Of a DNA stretch of 12,664 nucleotides, positions 7,437 through 12,664 are shown in pieces. How positions within the stretch are numbered: the stretch's first letter is position 1; each line of letters opens with the position of its first letter. A program made the translations under genes and the position numbers. The stretch covers positions 1-12,664 of the forward strand of contig JARXKR010000059.1 of NCBI GenBank assembly GCA_030271565.1. Reading direction: 5' to 3'. This DNA is from Pseudomonadota bacterium. Its GTDB lineage: Bacteria > Pseudomonadota > Alphaproteobacteria > Sphingomonadales > Sphingomonadaceae. The notes under the pieces were generated by a model. The model worked only from the letters and a program-made list of their open reading frames with translations. It made no database searches and was not told where the DNA came from.

Positions 7437-8153
7437 TCATTTCGCGGTTGCTTCACCCTGCGCCGCAAAGATCCGGTCGCAGCCGATCCGGGCGAGCCGC
7501 AGCAGCCGCAGCAGCGCTTCCTCATCGTAAGTCGCGCCTTCGGCAGTGGCCTGGACTTCGGCGATCTGGCCGCCTTCGATCAGCACGAAGTTGGCGTCGG
7601 CATCGGCCGCGCTGTCTTCGTCATAGTCGAGGTCGAGCACCGGGTTGCCCCGGAAAATTCCGCAGCTTACCGCAGCAACCTTGCGGGTCAGCGGATCATC
7701 GGTGATCGCGCCGGACTTCATCAACGTATCGATGGCGATCCGCAGCGCGACCCACGCGCCCGAAATCGCCGCAGTGCGGGTGCCCCCGTCAGCCTGGATT
7801 ACATCGCAATCGAGCGTGATCTGCCGTTCGCCCAGCTTCTTCATGTCGGTCACCGCGCGCAAACTACGCCCGATCAGCCGCTGGATTTCCTGCGTCCGGC
7901 CGCTCTGCTTGCCCTTGGCTGCTTCGCGATTGCCGCGAGTGTGGGTGGCACGAGGTAGCATCGAATACTCCGCCGTGACCCAGCCTTCACCCTTGCCGCG
8001 CAGCCATGGCGGCAGGCGTTCCTCGACGCTGGCGGTGCAGATCACCTTGGTGTGGCCAAAGCTGACCAGCACCGAACCTTCGGCATGCTTGGTATAGTGC
8101 GGCTCAAAACTGATTTCGCGCATCTCGTCGGGCGCGCGGCCGGAAGGTCGCAT
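7437..8153 (-). CDS. rph: Ribonuclease PH
   Basis: RNase PH is a phosphate-dependent 3'-to-5' exonuclease that trims tRNA 3' ends. From the ATG at 8151-8153 the protein has 238 residues and begins with the family's MRPSGRAPDEMR. Phosphate-binding Arg86 lies in KQSGRTQEIQRLIGRSLRA, and Arg126 in ADGGTRTAAISGAW. ASVEERLPPWLRGKGEGWVTAEY (41-63) and DLDYDEDSAADADANFV near the C-terminus, which includes the metal-binding aspartates, are also conserved. The frame continues upstream to 8183, but the strong AAAGGA at 8160-8165 and the conserved N-terminus fix the shorter start. It is the first gene of the rph-rdgB-hemW-xerC direction and diverges from hrcA, an arrangement frequent in alphaproteobacteria. 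Confidence 0.96.
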   Translation of the reverse strand: MRPSGRAPDEMREISFEPHYTKHAEGSVLVSFGHTKVICTASVEERLPPWLRGKGEGWVTAEYSMLPRATHTRGNREAAKGKQSGRTQEIQRLIGRSLRAVTDMKKLGERQITLDCDVIQADGGTRTAAISGAWVALRIAIDTLMKSGAITDDPLTRKVAAVSCGIFRGNPVLDLDYDEDSAADADANFVLIEGGQIAEVQATAEGATYDEEALLRLLRLARIGCDRIFAAQGEATAK

Positions 8154-8159
8154 TTGATT

Positions 8160-8165
8160 TCCTTT
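8160..8165 (-). promoter_or_regulatory. rph ribosome binding site that sets the start
   Basis: AAAGGA on the minus strand lies six bases upstream of the ATG at 8151-8153. It excludes the in-frame start ten codons further upstream, at 8181-8183, which would place this sequence inside the gene. Confidence 0.75.
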
Positions 8166-8190
8166 GCTGGCACCCAGAACCATCTGCCCC

Positions 8191-8268
8191 GAGCCTGCCG
8201 AAGCGCTGTCCTTACTGGCAACCTCGCAAAAAGGAAGGACAGTGCTTCGACAAGCTCAGCATGGACGG
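8191..8268. repeat. REP-like inverted repeat, copy 2, between rph and hrcA
   Basis: Arms 8191-8213 and 8235-8257 pair at 20 of 23 positions around a 21-base loop. The stretch 8242-8268 is a 25/27 match to 3884-3910. In copy 1 this shared segment is the left arm; here it belongs to the right arm, so its partner sits on the other side. The element takes up most of the 129-base divergent region and ends 14 bases before the hrcA ATG. Confidence 0.75.
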
Positions 8269-8282
8269 TTATGGGTTGGGAA

Positions 8283-9341
8283 ATGACCAGTCTCCCGATC
8301 ACCGAACTCGACAGCCGCACGCGCGAGATTTTTCGTGCGGTGGTCGAGGGCTACCTTGGCACCGGGCAGGCGGTCGGATCGAAAACGCTCGCGGGAGCGA
8401 AGGCTGCGGGCGGGGCGGGGCTCAACCTTTCGCCTGCCTCGATCCGCTCAGTGCTGCACCAGCTTGAGAGCCTCGGTCTGCTCGCCGCACCGCACACCAG
8501 CGCGGGTCGCTTGCCGACCGAGCAAGGCCTGCGCCTGTTTGTCGACGGGATGATGCAGGTCGCAGAACCGACTGCCGAGGAGCGCGCTGCAATCGAGCGG
8601 CAGGTCAGCACGCCTGGTCCGATCGAGGCTGCGCTCGCTGCGGCCAGCACCGTGCTGTCCGACCTCTCGGCCTGTGCCGGGGTGGTCATGGTGCCGCGCC
8701 GCGATCCGCGACTGACGCATTTGCAGCTCGTCCCGCTGTCCGCCGGGCAGGCGCTCGCGGTGATGGTCGGGGCCGATGGCGGGATCGAGAACCGCGTGGT
8801 GCACTTGCCCGCCGACCTGCCACCGGGTGCGCTTGAGCAGGCATCGAACTACATATCCTCGCATCTCGGCGGGCGAACGCTGTCGCAGGCGGTGCAGGCA
8901 ATCCGCGCCGAGGTGGCCACAGGGCGAAGCGCACTCGACGGAGCGAGCCGCGACTTGGTCGAGCGCGGGCTGGCGGTGTGGAGCGCGGACGCAGCGCAGC
9001 GTCCGGTGCTGATCGTGCGCGGGCAGGCCAATTTGCTCGACGAGACCGCGCTGACCGACCTTGAACGGGTGCGACTGCTGCTCGACGATCTGGAAAACAA
9101 ACAGTCGGTCGCCGACTTGCTCAATTCGGCGCGCGATGCAGAAGCGACCCGGATTTTTATCGGCGCGGAGAACCGGTTGTTCGCGCTTTCCGGGTCTTCG
9201 GTGATCGCCTCACCCTACCGCGACCGCGACGGCCGGGTGGTCGGCGTGGTCGGCGTAATCGGCCCCACGCGGTTGAATTATGCGCGGCTAGTCCCCATGG
9301 TGGATTTCACCGCCCAATCGCTGGGCAAATTGATCGGTTAA
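8283..9341 (+). CDS. hrcA: Heat-inducible transcription repressor HrcA
   Basis: HrcA represses chaperone genes by binding the CIRCE operator, with GroE helping it fold. The 352-residue protein starts with a winged-helix domain: TELDSRTREIFRAVVEGYLGTG (7-28), then LSPASIRSVLHQLESLGLL (49-67) and PHTSAGRLPTEQGLRLFVDG (70-89). The C-terminus carries the family ending GAENRLFALSGSSVIASPY and GVVGVIGPTRLNYARLVPMVD. The ATG at 8283 puts PITELDSR at the expected place; an in-frame ATG at 8271 is possible. The frame is open far upstream to 8052, but those residues are read from repeat and rph-antisense sequence. No strong Shine-Dalgarno precedes either start. No CIRCE element (TTAGCACTC, 9 bases, GAGTGCTAA) is seen in the window. 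grpE follows after 15 bases. Confidence 0.95.
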   Translation: MTSLPITELDSRTREIFRAVVEGYLGTGQAVGSKTLAGAKAAGGAGLNLSPASIRSVLHQLESLGLLAAPHTSAGRLPTEQGLRLFVDGMMQVAEPTAEERAAIERQVSTPGPIEAALAAASTVLSDLSACAGVVMVPRRDPRLTHLQLVPLSAGQALAVMVGADGGIENRVVHLPADLPPGALEQASNYISSHLGGRTLSQAVQAIRAEVATGRSALDGASRDLVERGLAVWSADAAQRPVLIVRGQANLLDETALTDLERVRLLLDDLENKQSVADLLNSARDAEATRIFIGAENRLFALSGSSVIASPYRDRDGRVVGVVGVIGPTRLNYARLVPMVDFTAQSLGKLIG

Positions 9342-9356
9342 GCGGAATTTTTGACA

Positions 9357-9923
9357 ATGAATGATGATACCAAACCGCAGGGCGACCCCGCGGTCGACGC
9401 CGAACTCGCGGGCGTGCCTGACGAGTTGCTTGAGAAATCGGAAAATCGGCTCGACGACGCGCTCGAGCGGCTGCGCGAAGATATCGAAGCTGCCAGGCAG
9501 GAAGTGCTTTACGCCAAGGCCGAAACGCAGAACGTGCGCCGCCGTCTCGAGAAGGACATTGCCGATGCGCGGACCTATGCCGCGACCGGCTTCGCGCGCG
9601 ACATGCTGAGTGTGGCCGATAATCTTTCCCGTGCTTTGGATGCGATTCCTCAGGATTTGCATGAGGATGAGCGGATGAACAGCCTAATCGCCGGGATCGA
9701 AGCGACCTCGCGCGAACTGGACAAGGTGTTCGGCCTCCACGGCATAACCCGCATCGCCGCAACCGGGCTGCCGCTCGATCCGAACCAGCACCAGGCGATG
9801 CTGGAAGTTCCTTCGGTCGATGCCGAGCCGGGAACCGTTCTGCAGGAATTGCAGGCCGGCTACATGATCAAGGAACGCCTGCTGCGCCCGGCAATGGTAG
9901 CGGTGGCGAAGAAGCCGGATTAG
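9357..9923 (+). CDS. grpE: Nucleotide exchange factor GrpE
   Basis: GrpE is a DnaK co-chaperone that releases ADP from DnaK. The 188 residues show an acidic, probably flexible N-terminus, a long coiled-coil helix (about 22-75, with the conserved AETQNVRRRLEKD at 55-67), FARDMLSVADNLSRAL (79-94), and the beta-domain signature DPNQHQAMLEVPS (141-153). It ends with GTVLQELQAGYMIKERLLRPA (159-179). The ATG at 9357 is preferred to the in-frame TTG two codons earlier; GCGGAA about ten bases upstream could serve as ribosome binding site. It follows hrcA by 15 bases and precedes the threonine-synthase-like gene by four, so the three are probably one transcript. Confidence 0.95.
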   Translation: MNDDTKPQGDPAVDAELAGVPDELLEKSENRLDDALERLREDIEAARQEVLYAKAETQNVRRRLEKDIADARTYAATGFARDMLSVADNLSRALDAIPQDLHEDERMNSLIAGIEATSRELDKVFGLHGITRIAATGLPLDPNQHQAMLEVPSVDAEPGTVLQELQAGYMIKERLLRPAMVAVAKKPD

Positions 9924-9927
9924 CAGC

Positions 9928-11160
9928 GTGCGCCGGGACGACATTAACCTGATCGCGCAGCGCCCGACATTCGTCACCCATCTCGAATGCTCGCTCACCG
10001 GTGAGCGGTATGAGGCCGGCCGGCTGCATGGGCTGTCGAGCGCGGGACGGCCTTTGCTGGTGCGTTACGATCTGGCCGCGGCGGGTCAGGCCCTGTCGCG
10101 CGACACGCTCGAAGCGCGTCCGACCGATCTGTGGCGCTGGCGCGAATTGCTTCCCGTTCGCGATACCGCCAACATTGTCAGTCTGGGCGAGATCGAAACC
10201 CCGCTGGTCCCGGTACCGCGCTCGGGCGGGGGCAATGTGCTGGTCAAGGACGAGGGCCGTCTGCCGACCGGTTCGTTCAAGGCGCGCGGGCTGGTTATGG
10301 CGGTGGCGATGGCCAAAGAGCTTGGCGTTACCAAAATCGCCATGCCGACCAATGGCAATGCAGGGGCCGCGCTCGCGGCTTATGCCAGCCGCTGCGGGAT
10401 CGAGACAATTGTGTTCTGTCCCGACGACACACCCGAGATCAACGTCCGCGAAATCGCCATGCAGGGCGCGCGGGTTTACCGCGTCAACGGGCTGATCGAC
10501 GAGTGCGGGGCGATTGTCGGCAAGGGCGCCGCCGAGGGCCGCTGGTTCGATTTCTCGACGCTCAAGGAGCCCTACCGGATCGAGGGCAAGAAGACGATGG
10601 GGCTGGAACTGGCCGCGCAATTCGGCTGGCAACTGCCCGACGCGATATTCTACCCGACCGGAGGCGGCACCGGGCTGATCGGGATGTGGAAGGCCTTCGA
10701 CGAGCTCGAGCAGATCGGCTGGATCGGCTCGAAGCGCCCGCGCATGTACGCGGTACAGGCGAGCGGCTGCGCGCCGATCGTCAAGGCCTTCGAGGACGGC
10801 GTCGAACACGCCGATCGCTGGGAAAACGCCCATACCGTCGCCGCCGGCATCCGCGTGCCCAAGGCGGTCGGCGATTTCCTGATCCTGCGCGCGGTTCGCG
10901 AGAGTGGTGGCAGGGCGCTGGCGGTCGAGGATGCAGACACACTGCGCGCTGTCGATGACTGCGCGCGTGAGGATGGCCTACTGCTATGCCCCGAAGGCGG
11001 GGCGACACTGGCCGCCTATCGCAATGCGCTGGCCGCAGGACTGGTCGATGCCGAGGAGCGCGTCGTCCTGTTCAACTGCGCCACCGGCCTCAAATACCCG
11101 ATGCCGGCGGCGGATCGGACGCTGGACAAGAATGCGCTACCGGATTTGGGGACGCTTTAG
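9928..11160 (+). CDS. thrC: Threonine synthase-like PLP enzyme
   Basis: This is a 410-residue fold-type II pyridoxal-phosphate enzyme. Threonine synthase converts O-phosphohomoserine to threonine. The PLP lysine is Lys118 in LPTGSFKARG (112-121), TNGNAG (141-146) is the substrate loop, YPTGGGTGLIGMWKA (242-256) is the phosphate cup, and NCATGLKYP (383-391) closes the site. The N-terminus, RPTFVTHLECSLTGERY through GRPLLVRYDL, follows the layout of the Thermus/Mycobacterium/plant-type synthases, but of the Cys pairs of that zinc ribbon only Cys21 remains. Many alphaproteobacteria also have a longer threonine synthase elsewhere, so this copy may be a second enzyme or act on a related substrate. 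It starts with GTG at 9928, four bases after grpE; no in-frame ATG fits better. Its stop overlaps that of the convergent gene. Confidence 0.8.
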   Translation: MRRDDINLIAQRPTFVTHLECSLTGERYEAGRLHGLSSAGRPLLVRYDLAAAGQALSRDTLEARPTDLWRWRELLPVRDTANIVSLGEIETPLVPVPRSGGGNVLVKDEGRLPTGSFKARGLVMAVAMAKELGVTKIAMPTNGNAGAALAAYASRCGIETIVFCPDDTPEINVREIAMQGARVYRVNGLIDECGAIVGKGAAEGRWFDFSTLKEPYRIEGKKTMGLELAAQFGWQLPDAIFYPTGGGTGLIGMWKAFDELEQIGWIGSKRPRMYAVQASGCAPIVKAFEDGVEHADRWENAHTVAAGIRVPKAVGDFLILRAVRESGGRALAVEDADTLRAVDDCAREDGLLLCPEGGATLAAYRNALAAGLVDAEERVVLFNCATGLKYPMPAADRTLDKNALPDLGTL

Positions 11161-11615
11161 GATGCCCGTTTCAGGCCGAATTCCTTCGGCAGAGAAGCGA
11201 GCAATCCAGATAGATCACCAGCTCCCTCAACATTCCACCCCCGCCGCAGCATGAACGCATGCGCGACGATCTCGGCCTGCTGTTCGATCCCGTAGGCGGT
11301 TAGCGGCTTGCCTGGCTTCAAGGTGTAAGCATACTTTCGCTGCACCGCGCCCAGCAGTGGCACATACCACCAGCCCTTGCTCTGCATCTGCCAGACATGC
11401 GTCATCTCATGGATAAAGTGTCCCTGCAGCGCGGGTGAGGCTTGGCTGAAATCGTCGCAATAGTTCTCGCCATCGGGGTGGAAGTGCAGGTGGCCGGTCG
11501 GCGCCATGGTCACCTTGCGCGGGTGGAACGGGAACCATTTTCGGAGGCGCAGGGTCACCCCGGCGGTATCGACCGCATCGCCAAAAACTTCGCGCACCAG
11601 TGCCACTTCACCCAA
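11157..11615 (-). CDS. HExxH zinc-metalloprotease-like protein (sphingomonad 'Vgr-related' family)
   Basis: This is a small protein with a zincin motif, HEMTHVWQ (His69, Glu70, His73, counted from the TTG at 11613-11615). A downstream YGIEQQAEIVAH (108-119) offers Glu111 or Glu115 as third metal ligand. WFPFHPRKVTMAP and GHLHFHPDGENYCDDF precede the motif. I recall similar proteins labelled 'vgr related protein' in sphingomonads; nothing here suggests a type VI VgrG spike. No signal peptide is visible and the substrate is unknown. The start is uncertain. ERPLT, which I think is conserved, is encoded upstream of the TTG, and the frame stays open with no ATG or GTG. CTG codons at 11619-11621 (GGAG eight bases upstream) and 11658-11660 (overlapping the previous gene's TGA) are candidates. 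It converges with and overlaps thrC by four bases. Confidence 0.75.
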   Translation of the reverse strand: MGEVALVREVFGDAVDTAGVTLRLRKWFPFHPRKVTMAPTGHLHFHPDGENYCDDFSQASPALQGHFIHEMTHVWQMQSKGWWYVPLLGAVQRKYAYTLKPGKPLTAYGIEQQAEIVAHAFMLRRGWNVEGAGDLSGLLASLPKEFGLKRAS

Positions 11616-11656
11616 AGTCAGCGGTCGCTCTCCGCCAACCGGGCAGGTCTGCGCGC

Positions 11657-12160
11657 TCAGGGTTTGGGTGCCTCGCTCATGCCGCCCATTGCTGCCGCGC
11701 CCATCGCTTCGATCTTGGCCGGAACCGAAACCTTGTCGCCATCGGCGAAGATCACTGTCAGCTCGGTCTCGCTGCCCGCCTTGAGATCTGCCCCGACATC
11801 AAACACCATCACGTGAACCTTGCCGGGTTCGAACCTGAGCGTGGTGCGCGGTTCGGCTTCGGCATGGTCGACCGGCTTCATGTCGGCGGTGTGGATTTCG
11901 GTCTTGCCCGCGCCGGTCACCGCGACGCTGGCGATTGCGACCATCTCCTTGCTCTGGTTCTCGAGCGAGAAGTAGGCAGCACCCGGGTTGCCTGCCACCG
12001 CAGGTAGCACCAGCCGTGCATCGCTCACCGTCACCCCGGGCTTGCCCTCGGGTGCGCTGCTGGCGGCGGTTTCGGGCTTGTCTGCGCCTTTGCACGCAGC
12101 CAGCGAGACAGTCGCCACGGCAATCAGCAGGGGCAGGGCGAAATGGCGGGCTTTGGTCAT
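11657..12160 (-). CDS. PCu(A)C-type copper chaperone lipoprotein (DUF461)
   Basis: Proteins of this family carry Cu(I) in the periplasm, often to cytochrome c oxidase. The 167-residue product has a lipoprotein signal ending in LAAC with Cys23. A domain with the family layout follows: GNPGAAYFSLENQS (57-70), EIHTADM (88-94), and EPGKVHVMVF (111-120). Metal ligands would be His90, Met94, His116 and Met118. The spacing from Met94 to His116 is 21 residues, as in the family motif, but only three residues separate His90 from Met94, about seven fewer than usual. His99 is an extra candidate. The tail has three Met (MGAAAMGGM, 153-161). The start is decided by AAAGGA seven bases upstream of the ATG at 12158-12160. 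It is divergent from dnaK and probably co-transcribed with the metalloprotease-like gene. Confidence 0.88.
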   Translation of the reverse strand: MTKARHFALPLLIAVATVSLAACKGADKPETAASSAPEGKPGVTVSDARLVLPAVAGNPGAAYFSLENQSKEMVAIASVAVTGAGKTEIHTADMKPVDHAEAEPRTTLRFEPGKVHVMVFDVGADLKAGSETELTVIFADGDKVSVPAKIEAMGAAAMGGMSEAPKP

Positions 12161-12214
12161 GGATGCATCCTTTCAGGCCGGGACAATTTTGCTCTTCGCT
12201 AGTCCGGCGCCGCC

Positions 12215-12242
12215 CTTGTGCCAAGCAAAACCGCACCTATAT
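12215..12242 (+). promoter_or_regulatory. Candidate heat-shock (RpoH) promoter of dnaK
   Basis: CTTGTG (12215-12220), preceded by CGCC, and CACCTATAT (12234-12242) are separated by 13 bases. This resembles the sigma-32 pattern CCCTTGAA, 13-17 bases, CCCCATnT. It lies in the 172-base divergent gap about 90 bases before dnaK and would give a leader of about 85 bases. A short palindrome, CCGCGCATGCGG (12274-12285), falls in that leader. The call rests on similarity to consensus only. Confidence 0.55.
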
Positions 12243-12332
12243 CCCGCTCACAAAGAGCCGCCGAGCAGTCTTGCCGCGCATGCGGGAGGCGAAATACGCG
12301 GTGTCACAAAGCAAGCAAGGAATGGGGTTCAA

Positions 12333-12664
12333 ATGGCTAAAGTTATCGGGATCGATCTTGGTACCACCAACAGCTGCGTTGCGGTCATGGACGGCGGCAA
12401 GCCCAAGGTTATCGAAAATTCGGAAGGCGCGCGCACCACGCCCTCGATCGTCGCATTCACCAAGGATGGTGAGCGCCTGATCGGCCAGCCGGCCAAGCGC
12501 CAGGCGGTGACCAATGGCGACAACACGATTTTCGCGGTGAAGCGCCTGATCGGCCGCCGCTTCGATGACCCGGTGACCAAGAAGGACACCGAACTGGTTC
12601 CTTACACCATCGTCAAGGGCAAGAACGGCGATGCCTGGGTCAAGGCCGGCGGCGAGGACTATTC
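12333..12664 (+). CDS. dnaK: Chaperone DnaK (Hsp70), N-terminal part (cut by window edge)
   Basis: This is the start of the Hsp70 chaperone, whose ATPase domain drives cycles of binding to unfolded proteins with DnaJ and GrpE. The first 110 codons are present: MAKVIGIDLGTTNSCVAVMD with the phosphate-1 loop, then ENSEGARTTPSIVAF, LIGQPAKRQAVTN and the FAVKRLIGRRFDD segment, all as in bacterial DnaK. The ATG at 12333 is preceded by AAGGAA with ten bases of spacing. Its partner grpE lies about 2.4 kb upstream on the same strand, separated by thrC and two opposite-strand genes, so dnaK must be transcribed from its own promoter in the gap before it. Confidence 0.97.
   Translation, partial: MAKVIGIDLGTTNSCVAVMDGGKPKVIENSEGARTTPSIVAFTKDGERLIGQPAKRQAVTNGDNTIFAVKRLIGRRFDDPVTKKDTELVPYTIVKGKNGDAWVKAGGEDY

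Noticed and set aside
8052..8282. Upstream extension of hrcA by 77 codons
   Set aside because: It is translated from the antisense of rph and from the REP-like repeat. HrcA homologues begin shortly before the TELDSRTREIF block.
9868..10833. Open frame of 321 codons on the minus strand across the threonine-synthase-like gene
   Set aside because: It is antisense to a gene with all PLP-enzyme motifs. The translated sequence is low in complexity and matches no family I know.
11157..11615. 'Vgr-related' protein as part of a type VI secretion system
   Set aside because: There is no VgrG spike sequence and no other secretion gene. The visible motif is a zinc-metalloprotease HExxH.
1..12664. CRISPR array, tRNA, rRNA or defence system
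   Set aside because: No regularly spaced direct repeats, no cloverleaf-like tRNA sequence and no defence-type protein families were seen on reading both strands.

Overview
The window is an ordinary, gene-dense stretch of a high-GC alphaproteobacterial chromosome. It most probably comes from the Sphingomonadales (Sphingomonadaceae or Erythrobacteraceae). This is inferred from protein style, gene order and the intergenic palindromes built on CTTCGACAAGCTCAG that are common in that order. It holds fifteen genes, almost all housekeeping. I see no phage, transposase, CRISPR array, rRNA or tRNA, and no gene-free stretch longer than about 175 bases.

Layout. At the left edge, on the minus strand, is the N-terminal part of parE (topoisomerase IV subunit B). 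Upstream of it, also on minus, is a lipoprotein related to the periplasmic-binding-fold domain of the penicillin-binding-protein activator LpoA. Diverging from that lipoprotein are rsmI, yraN and gshB on plus; the lpoA/rsmI/yraN neighbourhood resembles the one in enterobacteria. A palindromic repeat and a DedA-family membrane protein gene follow. Converging on it from the right is a minus-strand gene train read as rph, rdgB, hemW, xerC. A 150-base palindrome sits between rph and rdgB, and its outer arm contains the rdgB ribosome binding site.

Right of rph, beyond a second copy of the CTTCGACAAGCTCAG repeat, lies a heat-shock cluster on plus: hrcA, grpE, a threonine-synthase-like gene only four bases after grpE, and, at the right edge, the first 110 codons of dnaK. 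Two minus-strand genes interrupt the cluster between the threonine-synthase-like gene and dnaK: a PCu(A)C-type copper-chaperone lipoprotein and a small HExxH metalloprotease-like protein. dnaK has its own heat-shock (RpoH-type) promoter candidate.

No clearly new multi-gene system was found. The most interesting observations are regulatory: possible sequestration of the rdgB ribosome binding site in a long mRNA hairpin, a possible leaderless parE transcript, modular REP-like repeats flanking genes, and an uncertain, perhaps CTG, start for the metalloprotease-like gene.
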